DNA of 64,000 bases, taken from the NCBI RefSeq assembly GCF_030272615.1, contig NC_081410.1, forward strand, positions 144,322,349-144,386,348, in the 5' to 3' direction. Position numbers and translations under genes: made by a program. Position 1 is the first letter of the stretch. Each line of letters begins with the position of its first letter. Positions 35,809-49,126 of the stretch are shown here, piece after piece. The DNA is from Cryptomeria japonica. Taxonomy: Eukaryota; Streptophyta; Pinopsida; Cupressales; Cupressaceae. The notes under the pieces were generated by a model, which was not told where the DNA came from, did not search any database, and worked only from the letters and a program-made list of their open reading frames with translations.

Positions 35809-37529
35809 TGTTGACGTGTTTTTTATGACAGTGCCTAACACAGAATAAAGTTGCCTGATGGTCACTTCACTCTCTCTTGATCAAAGTGCGATTGTATGCT
35901 AAGATTGCAGGAAGTTCAAACAATTGACTCCAAAGTTCCTTTATGCTATGGACGTGACTCAGTTGGCTGATGTGATTGCTGGTAATCCAAAGGGCCCTAC
36001 GTTTGGATCGTTCTTTCACTTCTTTGTTGTGGCTGGAACTCCATCATCGGATATGGCAATTTTGCGATGTTGCTGCTTTGAATGGACTAAAATGAACTGA
36101 AAATAAAGGGGAAAGGGTTTACAAGGATCTAAATCTATTCCTAAGGCAGTGATATCAACAGTTAATGCTTTTTGGTGGACAAATTCCAAATAAACCAAGC
36201 TCTGCTTTGCCAAGTTTAACTACAACTCCGCAAGAACCAGTGCAATCTTCTGAGGATGTTGAAGGATTTTCACATTGAGAAAGTGCATTTGAATACCCAA
36301 CACGAAGCAATCCAAACAACTATTCTCAATCGAACTTAGCACAAATTTGGGGTTCAGACTAACACTGCAACTTACAATCAGCAAGATGCAAAAAGTATGA
36401 ACCATGGAAATTCATCGAACACCATCACATTTTCCATTGAAAATCAAAGCACTTTACTACTTCTAATCTAAGTGAGGAAGGTGAAACCAAGCAAGCTTTG
36501 AAAAAATAACTTAAGTGGACACCATCAGAGAACAATGTTTCACTGTTAATATCTCAAAACTTATCGCAACAATTTCATACAAGTCTCCCTCTTTTACAAA
36601 TGAGGGGGTGACCCCTTTATATAGGCCTCAGGCCATGATTACATGCAAAACCCTAATTAGGGTTTTCCCTTAAAGATTCCCCACACATGATGCAACAAGG
36701 TGGGAATCAACAATTAATAACCCATCATGTCCTTATACAATTAATTCAAACATGCCCGAAATGGCATCCATTTGTGCATTAAATGCACTACTTGCATCAA
36801 GTTTGCCCAGCATACAATGAAAATTCCCCATGTAGAAATAAATGCCCATCACTCCATGCGATGGCGACATGCAAAAGGAATCTGTCATAAAGTCATAAAT
36901 ATGACGGTTGCATGCAAAAGATTCTTCATGCATTCAACATGCATTGACCACGCTACTGCTTAGTCAAATATTCCGATAATGAATGCGCCACCATACTGCC
37001 ATGCATTCAATAGATCCTAGCCATGCAAGTGGACCCCACTGTCATATATCCACTCCTGCACATCTGGAATCGTTGGAGACAAAATTTGATTCGGGAAGAA
37101 TCTTCTTTAAGTTTTTGGACTTTCCACACCTTGGAGGAGATTTTCAACACTTTTCCACCATCTCCTATTTTTTAGGAACTTTCCTAAACTTTAGGACCTG
37201 GGTCAAGGAGAGAGAGAATTCTCTCAAGAGTCCAAATCTACAAAAAAATTCGAATTCCGACAAGATTTGGTGCCTAAAAATGGAAATTTACTTGCTTTTC
37301 CTTCCATTCTTGACCCCTGGATTTTCATGCATTGGATAATTTTTTGAGCTTTCAAATGTGAGCATGGAATTCACTTTGTCATGGAATCTCCCCATTTCCT
37401 TGATTTTTTCCTGACTTAGCCATTTCAACATTCTTTCCTTGGCCAAGGTGTGTTTTTCAACTGGAGGAGGAATTTTGATTTTTTTATATGAATTCCATGA
37501 CAGAGGAGTTTTGTCGTCCAACCTCCTGT

Positions 37530-37930
37530 CCCAGGCGCAATCTTGACCTTGGCTTGGAATTCAATGTATTTTCCGTTTTCCATGCATCATTGACTTTAGC
37601 GCCCTCCATTGTGCCTAGGCACAAATTGGACTAAGGCAAGGAATTCATGAACTCAAGCATTTTCTAAGGCATATTGAGTTTGGCGCCCTTGGTGAAGCAT
37701 GGGCACCAAAACCACTTAGGCAAGGATTTTCACATTTTTCCATTCTTCCCCGACTCCTATTTTGCACCCTATCCACCTATTGGGCACTAATTTGCTTTGT
37801 TGGTGGAATTTCAACATTTCCACGCTTTCCTTGGACACCCTGTTTTAGCGCCCTTGCCCAAACTTGGGCACTGAATTGACATGGGGAAGGATTTTCATGA
37901 TTTTTTCCTCATTCTCTTCATCAGAATGTA
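37530..37930. repeat. Degenerate tandem repeat, about 80 bp period, inside the 3 kb solo LTR
   Basis: Each unit pairs a GCGCCC (or GCACCC) block with a TGGGCAC block about 15-20 bp later, so each can fold, followed by GGCAAGGAATTTTCA-like sequence. Four units start near 37600, 37682, 37755 and 37848. Confidence 0.7.
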
Positions 37931-37998
37931 TACATGAAATATAACATTTAAGTATAAGTGGCATTTCAATATACTTTAAGTTATATTTCATGTATATA
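37926..37998. other. Inverted repeat hairpin inside the solo LTR
   Basis: GTATACATGAAATATAAC (37928-37945) is mirrored by GTTATATTTCATGTATA (37980-37996), and pairing continues inward through TTTAAGTATA/TATACTTTAA. It could be a tiny fold-back insertion. Confidence 0.8.
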
Positions 37999-38833
37999 TT
38001 GGCAAGATGTTTGAGAGTGGTTTCAGATCTCTAGGAATTATAATGCAAATTCTAGGTTTCAGAAGATCCTTTAAATTTTCAGATTTAGTCAAATTTCAGG
38101 CCATTTTTGGATCAGGATGACATTTGTGGATTGATGTGAATTTCCAGACTCCGATGATTTTTCGAGCTTTCCATTCTTGGACTGGTTCCCATACTTAGCC
38201 AAATTTTGATCACTTTGCTTGCTCCTTCCAACTTTCAGGATTTAGATGATTCTTCAGGAACGTTTAGTCTTTAGTGTCTCCAAGAATGTTTAGTCTTCAG
38301 TGTTTGTCTACGAAGAGCCTACCAAAAATAGATTTTCCCAAATAATAAATGTTTCAAAATATTAAGGTTTGGACAAAACAGGTCAAGAAAGCACTTACTA
38401 AAATAGGAACTTACTAAAAATAGAAATTACTAAAAATAGTCAGTGTGATTTTGGCAAAATTAGACCAATCCAGGAGGTAGTGAAACTTACTAAAAATAGT
38501 AAGCGCTCAAAATTCGCTCAAATTTTACTAGGAGGCTCCTTGAAGGAACCTGATTCCAGTTCTACATTCAGTTTTTCCAAAACCCTAAAAGAAACCCCTA
38601 AAATCTAGGACTAAAGGCAGAAACCCTAAAATTGACAAAACAATCCCTAGACTTGGCCAAACTTGCTCAAACGAAAAGCAGACTTGATCAAATTGACCCT
38701 CGAACACTTGCAAAGTAGAGAAACCGAAGAGATTGTCGCGAAAAGACCCCAAAAACGAAAGCCAAAAGACCAAGGGCCTAAAAAGTAGGGGGTCCCCATT
38801 TGCAATGGGGCGATGTGTGCAAAGGTCACAACA

Positions 38834-39431
38834 GGAAGTTGACAATTGATCCAACCAAAGTGGAGGTCACCTTGAAGTGGCCTAATCCTTCACTTGTGAT
38901 CAAGACAAAGAGATTCATAGGCACAATTGAGTAATTAAGGAGATTCATTAAATCCTTTTATATGGTTGCAACACCTTTACATTTTATAAAAGCAAAATGT
39001 CTATGTACCCTAGGACATGTTCCCTATGTTTTTTGGTCCATTTCCTATAGGGGAAATCTCACGGACAAACATGGATTGATATGTTTCCAAAATGTACACT
39101 CTTTTTCTAGGTATGGCAAGTTATGATAAGGGACCACCTAGATGTCCCCTAACCATCTCAAGGATGGCTAGCCATCCCATAAATCCCCATCAACATAAAA
39201 TGCAATTTAAAAAATAAAAAGTGGATGGGGGGGTTGGAGAGTGGAGGAGAGGTATATGCCCTGCCCACAAGGACCCTTTACACCAACCCTAAACCTAAAA
39301 AAGGCACACTAATGACTCAAAATGAAAAACAAACTCATTTTGCTATTTTCCATTTTGTGAAGAAGACGAAGGAGCACAATTGTGAGCAAAAGCTAACATC
39401 GGTGACAAGAGGCATAAGCCTTGAAGATTTG
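38834..39431. other. Intergenic gap between solo LTR and copia C1
   Basis: About 600 bp with no recognised feature. It includes a palindromic GATGGCTAGCCATC stretch near 39164. Confidence 0.4.
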
Positions 39432-40699
39432 TGTTAGACACAGATGTATTGAGAGGTGGGGAAAGCTAGGTGGAAGGGGGTTGAATCAACATATGCCAAT
39501 CCCAACTTCATTCAACATTAATTGCCATTAATAACTTCTCCAAACATTGTCGTAATTGCTAGACAAGAAGTTAGCACACATCAGCACAAAAGAACACTAG
39601 ATTTATGTGGTAACCTGAAAGGGAAAAACAATAGTGAGAATAGCTGCTAGGATGTACTATCCAAATCCAATCTCACAAAAGATATTAATGAACTTACAAT
39701 ATTCAGTAAGGTACCAACCTATAGGAATTTCACCCTCAAATGGAGACACCAATCCCCAAATACATTTGCAAGCACCAACCTACAAGAGACATGAACCTCA
39801 AATAAATCAAGATATACAAAAGATATGTTATGCGGACCTTTAAGGCTAAACCCTCAACATCTTCCTAATCTGATCAGCTTCAGACCACTCTCACAATATG
39901 AATGAGATCTTCATTTAAGTTTGCACATTGAACCTAAATTGAGTAGACATTTTGCACAACTTTTGTCACGGTTATCAATTCTGCTCACAATTCCAACACA
40001 CCCTTGGAATGAATCTGATCAGCAATATATATGCATTCCTATAATAATTACCACTTTCTGTCAGCCTTGATCATATTTAATACCACTTGCAAGTCGGCCA
40101 CAATCAAGTTTCTCAATCATGCATGTAGTCAGCTCAGTCCTAAAAGCCAACACACTACACCAGAAGTGGAGACACACTATGTGTCACCCAACATAGACTC
40201 AACTGATCCCAAACTATCTTCACACACTTTCTCTAGCTAGCATACATTAGATTCCTTTGGTGCATTCATTTGGAACATTAGTGCAAACTATGAACTAGCC
40301 TGATGAACAATTTGTCCACTAAAGCTCATCATGTGAAACTCTGGAATTTGATACATATTCAACTTATCTTTACTTCCAAACTGCAGAGCCTTAACTCTCT
40401 ATTGTGACAAAATGCGGAGCCAAACACTATGACAGTGCAACTGAGTGCACATATTGTTCCTAAGTAACAAACCTCGAAAACCTACTGTAGATACTTCCAA
40501 ACAACAACACATGCGCTAGACAATCAAGAACTACTAAACCGAAGCATAATGATAACAATAAGAGAACTACCAAACATACTTGACTCTATCTTTCCGGAAC
40601 TCAGATGACATGACATTAATTGCAATATTTCAGATGCCTTGACATCAATGACAGCACTAACCAGCACCTTTGACATCAATGACAACAATATGCTCAACA
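39432..40699 (-). mobile_element. 3' LTR of C1
   Basis: The ends are TGTTAGACACAG and ATGCTCAACA. It aligns along its length with 60019-61251. The minus strand has ATGACAAAGGGGAAGAT just before the LTR start TGTTGAGCATA (40700-40720), the polypurine tract. Confidence 0.85.
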
Positions 40700-41289
40700 A
40701 TCTTCCCCTTTGTCATTAATGGTAAACTACAAAATGCTTTCCCTATGATAGATACTCTTCTCTATCATACTCTTTCAACAAGTTTTGTCTAACAAGTATT
40801 TTGTCATTATTTCTCCCCCTTTGACATCAATGGAAAAGGGACACTTACAATCTTCCTTTGAGACCTTCTCTCCCCTTGTTTGGAATGAAACATGCATTGA
40901 TACACCATGTATTTCACCGCAAGACCACCAAGCCTCTTGCAATAGGGAGTCAACACTCCCCTTGAGTTTATGCTTCCTTTAAAACATCAAAAAGAAGAGA
41001 GCGCTCTCTCTAATCTTCTACCTAAAGAACTCAAATATATTATAATATTCTTTCTTTGTATACCATGGCCATCTTTCATTCTTTTGTCCCAACAAGCATG
41101 CTATTTCCTTGATCTCATTTTGATCCTCACCTTTTGTGCTGCAACCATCCACTACAGGCTTGCCAAAACTTTCTTCTATAACCTCACATTCTTCCATACT
41201 GAATGTAGCATTGTAGTCTTTATCTTCCTCTTACCTTCTTTTCCACACCTTAGTTTCCTTTCTCTTATCAGCAAAGGTGCTTACCTTTC

Positions 41290-42290
41290 TATCTAATTTA
41301 GAGGCCTTCACAAAATTGCTTCTACAATGTCTTGCAATGTGTCCAAAGTTGTTGCACTTATAACATACAGTATTGAAATCAACCAAAGGAGCAAATGCAT
41401 TTCTACTCACAAGGTTATTCTTTCTTGTAGGAAATCTTCTACAATCTACTAACTTATGTCCATAATGATTGCAATCAAAATAGTAACCAGAGAAAGATTG
41501 ATTGAACCTGGATTTTGTCTTCTAGATCTCTTCTTCTATCTATGAACATGGATGAACCCTTCAACCTCCTTTTCTTGTCTCCAGTCACTCTAGGTTGATC
41601 AAATCCTAAACTTCCAGAGCGATAATAATCTGGATCTTCTGCACTTGACTTCATGGAGTGTTCAATAGCCTTACTAATTTGGTTTTCATTGAATCCAATA
41701 CTGGTCTTGATGTGTGGTGTCTTCTAACTGCATATAATCTCATCTAAGAGCTCAATACTCTTTCCAAACTATACATTCTTGCTCAGCAGACTATTTGCCT
41801 TCTCCAAGTCCTTTCTCAAGGATACCACTTCTACCTCAAGTCTTTCGCAATCTCTCTCCTTGGTCTTTAAGTTTTTTGTTATGACATCATATCTCCTTTT
41901 TGCTTTTTCCAATTGAACTTTTAAATATATGATATGCATCTCTAGTTTTTCTTTGATTTTGAAATCTTTGGAAATTTGTAATCCTTGTCTCACAATTCTT
42001 TTTTTTAGATTCTTGATCTCCTTATGAGCATGAAGTTCTTCAAAATCCATTTCAGCATCTTCTTCTTCATTTCCGAGAGACACTCTCTGTATCCTTAGGG
42101 TTTCCACCGCCATGAATAGAGCCTTTTTACTTTCACTTCCGAAGGTGTGCTGATCATACTCATCAGACGAGTAGCCATCTTCCTCAACATAAAGGCCATT
42201 CCTCTTCTTGTGTTGTGACATTTTATTGCTACCTATTCTAAAAGAACAATTTGATGTAATGTGACCAATCTTACCACAATTGAAACATTT
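41290..42290 (-). pseudogene. C1 gag, C-terminal half with two zinc knuckles
   Basis: The frame at the insertion edge reads KCFNCGKIGHITSNC, a CX2CX4HX4C knuckle, followed by a Ser/Asp-rich YSSDEYD stretch and a long charged coiled coil (ELHAHKEIKNLKKR, then EKAKRRYDVI). After several stops a second knuckle, CYKCNNFGHIARHC, lies near 41350. This order (knuckle, acidic region, coiled coil) is known from a class of plant copia Gag proteins. It is separated from its N-terminal half by the nested insertions. Confidence 0.85.
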
Positions 42291-42901
42291 GAATGTGTCG
42301 ATGGTGTTTTGATGCACTATCGAACACAGAATAAAATACCAATGGTACTCTATCCTCTCTTTATAAAAAGATTCAAAAATGCTGAAGATTTGTGAAGGAT
42401 CGCTTGAGATGACTCCAAGGTTCTCTTATGTTAAGTCTTAACATGTCAAATAGCTTCAATGGCGTTGATGTGATTTGTTGTACCTACGAGGGGACTTACG
42501 TACTTTCTTGCTTCAACTTCAATGGTTATGATGTTCTTCAAATGATTTTGCAATATCGCTCGTTTCCCATCTCTATTGATGGTTGATAAAAAAAAAGTGA
42601 AAAAGGAGTAGGGTAAAGGAATGCTACTATAAACTAAGAATGCAAGACAAATGGCGATCTTCAGTGAGCTCAACTAAGCTTTGCTTCGACATCTTTGAAC
42701 ATCTTCACAATGCTAGTGCAATCTTCTAAGGAGTGCTTAATGGTTTTCAAATCACTAACTTCAAACATAAATACCTTCAAGATGAAGCATATTAATGATG
42801 AAATAGCAATTGAAGAAGTATAAGCTTTAATGATTCCAGTTGACTACACAAGGCAAGTATGCAATCAACACACTACTAGTAGTATGGATAATGGAGCTTC
42901 A

Positions 42902-44136
42902 TGTAATGTCCCCACTTTAGCAGTTGACCAAGTGTATGTGCGTTAGCCTATCTCTACATGGTCTCGAGGGCTAACGAAGGGTTTAAGGGGATCCTGGAGT
43001 GTTTTGGCCTAGTCATTTGCAGTTTGGGCCAAAACGGAGTTGATTTACTTAGTTTCAGGGATACTTACTATTTTTAGTAAGTCAACAAGACACAATTGAG
43101 GCTAGTTTTGGTGATTGGATTCGATACTCCTCGGCGAGAGCTTTCCGACGGGCTATCACTCGTGCTATTCGGAGTCCGATTGCTAATATATTTTAATGCC
43201 TGAAGTGTTATTAAAGTAACATTTAATTTAATTGTAAAATATTAAAGTGTTACTTTAATATTTATTTTATGGGGATGTGTGCAAATCAAAGGGGCACCCA
43301 AGGGAGATATAAGTGAATATTTTAATATGTTTTATATTGCACATCTTTTATCCCACATTGCTCAAGTGAGTTGGGTTGACCCTTGGAGAAAGAATAAAAG
43401 GAAGCTTTTGTGGCTTCATTTAGCATGTTGAATATAAGAAGAAATTGATGTGTGAGTTGCAGATCCGTTCTTGGCATTAGAGGACGTCTATCCTCTCTTG
43501 TGACATTCTAGACGTCATTCCCTTGGGGTTTGGCCTTTGGAATCCATTGCTATCAGCTTCATTAATAGGCAAATTGGGTGCATCTCCAGCTACAGGCAGA
43601 TTTGGTGTTTTGCTCATACCTTCTCCACTTCTTGACCAATGCTTATGCCATTCTGAAGGGATGATGTTATGAAGATATTGGACTGAATGAAGACTAATTA
43701 ATACTGTAGCAGCATTGTAGCGCAGCACTATTCACGCTGCTATAGCACGGCACTATTCACGCTACTGTAGCACGGCACTATTCATGTTATTGTAGCAGCA
43801 AGATGGGAAGTCATTGCTGGAATATTATGTCAAAAATGTTGGAGTATTTAGTGAGTTGAAAAATCTGCTATGTATTTGATTTTAATAATTCTGGAAATAA
43901 TATCATTTCAGCAGTAATTCAATCTTCATGTTGCACATTATTGTAATTTCCTTCTAGTTCGTGTTATATGATTTCAAATCTATGCAAAGACTTAAAAACA
44001 AACAAACATTTCATTTCCGAAGCTATAAGGGGATTTAAACATTAAACAGAGGAATAAGGAGTTGGATGCAAACTGTTTGACTAAATTCCTATCAGCAGTT
44101 GGTTTAGTTTTTGGGCATTCTAGGGTGCCCATTACA
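42902..44136. mobile_element. Solo LTR Z (1235 bp)
   Basis: It starts TGTAATGTCCCC and ends GCCCATTACA, with an exact flanking duplication CTTCA (42897-42901 and 44137-44141). It contains no coding region. A TTACTATTTTTAGTAAG palindrome lies near 43065, and the same sequence type occurs in the 3 kb solo LTR near 38410-38500. Confidence 0.88.
43705..43800. repeat. 25 bp tandem repeat in solo LTR Z
   Basis: CACTATTCACGCTACTGTAG followed by CACGG repeats about three times with small changes. The GCGCTA/GCTACTGTAGC flavour resembles the motif arrays in the Tat leader. Confidence 0.8.
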
Positions 44137-44641
44137 CTTCACTTTTATTCACACACGCATCTTTCACTCATCTAAAACTTGAAAGCAAATTCTATTCTAA
44201 TTTTTTTTGTCTTTTCAATAATAAGCCCTCACAAAAGATATAAAGAACCAAGCAAATGCTTCCAAAATTGAATAAGTCACCAATGCTTCAATGATTTTAT
44301 TAATTCTGAAAACATCAAACAACAATTCTTCAAAAGTCTCTTCATTGATCTCCTAATGCTGAAATTATGTTCTCTATTCTCAAATCTCTAATCTCTCTAA
44401 TTTCTATAATGCAAATGAAATGAGCTTGGGCTTATATAGAGCTCCTTATTACAATGGATGGCCTAGATTGAAACAAATCAATGGCCAAGATCTTGCCACC
44501 TAAACCCTAATTAGGGTTTGTTATTACAAAATACCTAATTTATTGCAAAGCATTAAATGACCAACAAATGGGAATGTGACATCACTTTGGTACAAAATAT
44601 GAGGATAAATCCTCCAATAGGAAAATCAGTGCCACATAGGA

Positions 44642-47600
44642 TCATAACAAATTTTCTTCTAGAATCAAGTTGCCCTTATCCTTTTCTCTTCTTGCAAATT
44701 CAATGAATCTGGACGTTACTGATTCTATCTCTAAAATAGGCGCCTTTGGAAGATTCTCCAAATGATGCTCCAAATAACTAATCTCTTTCATGCTTGTAGT
44801 GAAAGTCTTTTCCCAATCTGGCTTGAAATATTTGGTTTTGCTAGCAAGAACTGAGAATGAGTGAATAGCATCAAGCTGTGCTTCGGCAGCTACTCCATCT
44901 TCTCCAAAGAAAATGATCTTCACTTTTTCTAATAACTCTCTAGCATCAATATCAATTCCTTCATTCCTTCCCTTTTCAAGAATGATCTCAGCTACTTCAA
45001 GGATTTTATTATGTATAGTAGTAACTCCAAAATCTACTCGTGTATAGCAATAGCTGAAAATTAGGTGTTTGACCTTCATGCAGTACTCCTTCATTCATCA
45101 AAGTTTCCATTGATACCTCTGTCATTGCTTGCAAGACTGGAATGGTGATATCTCTAGCATAAATGGAATCATCATAAGCCATCTTGAGTCTTTGAATCCT
45201 CTCAAGAATCATCACAGTTCTCTCAAATGTTTTCACCATTTCCCTGATAAATGCTTTAGCTTTCCTATATGTCTTGGCGATCCATGTTTCCATCAATTGC
45301 GCTAATGCTTTTGCCTTCTCAAAATCTTCAATTATTTTTGGAGGTGGCGGCAATGAAGTAGATGGATCATGTTCTCTCAATGGAACCCTGAGTTGCTTGA
45401 GGTATTCTCTCAATATGCCATTTTCTTTCTCCAATCTAGTGCTCTTCTCAACTTCCAACTTGAGCATGTCATTAACTGTTTTGACTGTATCATTCATGTC
45501 TTTTAATGCTTGATAAGTGGCGAGAGAACCTAGGTTGATTGTCAGCACATCAAATTCATCTGCTGTGATTTCATTTTCTGTCTTATCAACCCTTGGAATG
45601 GCAATCTGCATGAATCTAGATCCTTCTTCATTTCGTGTTATCTTAGACATCCTTGTAGCATTTCACTTCATGTTCTTCATTCCTATCCAAGTAGCCTCCT
45701 AAATCGAATGGTTCCTGCTGCTCTACAATCACCTTCTTGGATAGTCTTTCTTTTAGCCAATGAGGTACAGTTGATCGCTCTTCTTCAATCTGTCTCTCTT
45801 CCATTTGTTGTTCTTCTCTTGGAGGAGATGTTACTTCTTGTTCTTCATCATCTACAATGTGTATATATGTATTATTGTCTGCTTTGTCTTGTGCAACCTG
45901 GTGTTTTCCTTTGTCGGTAGCATTTCCTTCAACTGCTTGATTCATTTCCATCTGATGCACGAATGAAGTACTAGAGGAAGGCCGAAATTCCTTGCTTGGC
46001 TTAAGCTTTTTCTTTGGATGTTCATCTTCATTATTCTCCTTTTGTTGCAATTGCCTTGAATGAGAGGAACGAGTAGCATTGGCATATTGACTCTCATCTT
46101 CTGTTTCTCCATCAAACATCTCTGGATTTCCCATCATTCGGAATGTTCTCTCAATGCCTTTATCCTGCAACTTATACATCTATGAATCTACCCATTTCTT
46201 AGCATTGATCAATATAGTTCTCATGAGTTCGCTCAAATTTGTAACCTCTGCATCAAGCCAATTGACTTTTATCTCTTTATCCTTCTCCTTATCATAAATT
46301 GGTGAGAGGGTATTGCCACTATCCTGTACTTGATCAGCAACATCAAAGACTTTTGTTGCTCTTATGATATCTATAGGTAGCCTTGAATTCATTTTCCTTC
46401 TCACCTCAAAGTCATCCGGTGCACTCATGAAGTGATCTTCTAATTACAATCTATGTCTATGCTTCCTTCCACCAATCTTTTGAATACTGCCATAGGGATC
46501 GAAGTTATCTGTTGGAAAATAGGGCTGAAGATGGTAAATTGCCAACTCTTCATCAACCTTCTCTGCTACCTTCAAAGATGGGAAAGACACTAAAGAATCT
46601 CCTAATGCTAAAGGAATAGGAATCTTTGCCTTCATTTTGTTTTTCTGCACTTTATTGTATGACATTAATTGCCTCACCAATTCAAGTAACACCAACTTGT
46701 TAGTAGGATATCTGGGTAGCATGAGAGGTGTACATGAACTCCCTTGAACTCTTATATAAGTGAATTTAGGAAATTGAATGAACCATGCACCTAATCTCTC
46801 TATCAACTTTTGTGCATCGAGAGTCAATCTCTAATGAACACCTCCTTGTAGTAACCTTGTGATATGCATTGTAAAAAGCATCATTCACTCTCTTGTAGTG
46901 CCTTTGGTTGAAATAGTGCAGCTGTGTGTAAGAATCACAAGCTCTCATTTGTCCAGACTTAGAACCAACTGGCCCTCTATATGACAATCCCACATGCTCA
47001 TAAGCCCAAGCAAGTGAATACATGATATGTGAGCTCATGTAAAAGGTTTTTGTTCGCTCAATTCTCCTTAATTGCAAATCAATGTTGTCGCTGATGATCC
47101 TAGCCCAATGAATTCTTTCTTTTCTTGTTGATACCATCTCCATGAAGTAGAACATCCAACTATCAAACTGAAATGCTTGTAGGATCCCAAAGACTCGGCT
47201 AAGGAGTGTCATCAAATCACCATACTCCTTGAAATCAATGCAATGAAGATTGTCTGGAAGTCTGGATTTTTGTCAAGTCTTTGATAGCCAGTACTTCTGA
47301 TTTTCCTTGGCATCTATCGGGATCATCCTCATAGATTTCTTTTGCGCCATCAATGCTTTTGTACAGCATGCTCCTGAACTGAGGTATTCTGAAAGCTTCT
47401 GCAATTGCATCTTCAGAAAGATAAGCTATTACTCTTCCATCAGGTGCAGTGATTATCCTCCTATCAGAATCATAGTGCCTAGCACACTCAATGATGAGCT
47501 CATTGCATTGCATTGCACTGCTAGGGGAAAGCCGGCTGCTTTAATGATACCACTATCAATTGTCATTTGAGAGTGTCTTGTCGGTGCGGTGGTGTAGAGT

Positions 47601-47752
47601 GGTCCTTGAAACTTCAGCATATCGATCTGTCCGATGTTGAGATCTCCAACATTGTTCCACGGTGATGTGATCTTCGTCTCAAAGATGGGGTTCTTTGAAT
47701 CCTCCTTAATAAGCGTTTGCCTAGATGTTACCATAGTACCTGCAGGCTGCAA
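44642..47752 (-). pseudogene. Region Y: unrecognised gag-like coding region, frameshifted
   Basis: Overlapping minus-strand frames read as one protein of about 1000 residues, with about five frame changes (near 47500, 47230, 46810, 45650, 45090). The N-terminal third has DRRIITAPDGRVIAYLSED and AEAFRIP. The middle has YMSSHIMYSLAWAYEHVGLS and HYFNQRHYKRVNDAFYNAY. A Glu/Gln-rich disordered part (46180-45650) and a heptad-like EVEKSTRLEKENGILREYL segment follow. I recognise no protease, RT, integrase or transposase. It recalls uncharacterised plant transposon proteins upstream of coiled coils, but that is a weak resemblance. An AGAAGAAAATT purine run before TGTTATGATCC at 44649 could mark a 3' LTR. 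Confidence 0.5.
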
Positions 47753-48240
47753 GGGTCGATTAAGTTAGTCTGTTGTTATTACAAATAAAAAATTAACTTA
47801 AATCAAATTCATAAGAATAATCTCGTCTTTGATTGAATTAAACTTCAGTTATTGTGACAAATTAAGATAAAGACCCCAAAATAAATCAAATCCGTACTAA
47901 TAGGAGGTCTGATTCGTCTCAGATCTGAAACAAATTTTTCAAGTGATGACTGATTGTCTTCAAACCTCGAAAATCTTTTCAACTTGCCGCTTTGTGAGGT
48001 GAATGGAATTTGGAAAATTACTGTCAAAATAATAAAAAGAATCAGTCTGACTTGCTGACAGTGAGAATCAAATTGAAGAGTGAGATGATAGTTTAACACT
48101 TTACCAACTTTTAATGCACAAACTCGGTTCAAATAAGGTCACCCCGATTAAATAAATGATATAAATCTCAAATCAAAACTCAGAATTATGATGAATGGTA
48201 TCAGTGATTACAATTTGCAACAATCCTGCCACCTTAATCT
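47753..48240. other. Non-coding stretch upstream of Y
   Basis: AT-rich sequence with no frame of note. No tRNA-complementary primer site was found, so the 5' boundary of Y is unknown. Confidence 0.4.
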
Positions 48241-48790
48241 ATCAGTCAAAGCTGAGTTCGCTGGATGTTGATCTCACAACTGCTCCATTTTGAATAAGTA
48301 ATTCATTTCACATAACTCGCTGTCTGGATCAAAATCGACATGCCCAAGGTATATTCGCTGTGGTTCATTCAATTCGGAATTGAGCCCTAGTCGCTAATCA
48401 CAAGGACGAATTCGCCAGGCTCAAAAGATAGACGTCGCTGCCATTGGATGAAGAGCACAGCCAGCTGTCTTTAAACTTATTCACAAGTCACCAATTGTTG
48501 ATGCGCCGGGATGAATTCTCTTTCCAAGTTCAAATCGCCATCCTCTCAAAGTGAATTTGCTGCCCATAAAGACTATAGTTGCTGCATTAAAGTCGTGGCT
48601 CTCTAACCATGTATAGTTTGCTATTCAATCTGGAAATCAAAAGCCGTTAATTGCTGTTGCTGAAATGAAATCGCTACATGTAAAATGAGTCGCAGACTGT
48701 CTTTGGTGTAATTGCTGATGAATTTGCCAATAAAACCAGTGAAATCGCTGTCCACAAATAGAATTGCTGGTGTCTCCAACTCTGTTAAAA
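48241..48790. repeat. Array of about 18 TCGCTG/TTGCTG-type motifs upstream of Y
   Basis: AATTCGCTG and variants (ATCGCTG, AATTGCTG, TTTGCTG, ATTCGCC) recur about every 30 bp, for example near 48257, 48317, 48354, 48433, 48554, 48579, 48650, 48708, 48744 and 48763, with unrelated spacers. It occupies the place of a leader for the minus-strand Y frames, like the arrays in the Tat element. Confidence 0.72.
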
Positions 48791-49126
48791 TTTGATTATT
48801 AGCAGATAGAGGTAAATCAAATTGCAATTGATCAAACAAAGTGATCAATTTGGCACTTATAATCACTTAGAGTCGATAACTCATCACAAAACTTGAGTGG
48901 TTTGCATTAAATGAACCTGAATTGGGATACCAAACAATTCGACAACCTCCATTAAATATGTCACTGTCCTTATAAGTCGTTATCCATATCGCATATGTTA
49001 AGTAGATGCATGGCGCCACCTTCTTTATAATCGATCACCATGGTCTTTTAAAATGAGAACCGCCTTAGTTTTGTAGCCTCAAACTCGTTCATCTGGCAGC
49101 TTTATCAGGTTGGTGAATGTGAAGGG

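Larger units (their letters stand above)
35809..38833 (-). mobile_element. Solo LTR of about 3.0 kb (family X-like)
   Basis: The plus strand starts TGTTGACGTG and ends GTCACAACA, giving TG...CA termini. The flanks GGAGG (35804-35808) and GGAAG (38834-38838) are a 5 bp duplication with one change. The minus strand carries a TATATAAAGGGG promoter-like site near 36620, so the LTR points left. The first 200 bp resemble 42296-42500 and the last 50 bp resemble 59144-59193. No internal coding region or primer site adjoins, so it is a solo LTR formed by recombination. Confidence 0.82.

Noticed and set aside
45274-45513. Plus-strand open frame
   Set aside because: It is the antisense shadow of the Y coding region, as are 45517-45702, 45708-45920 and 47307-47570.
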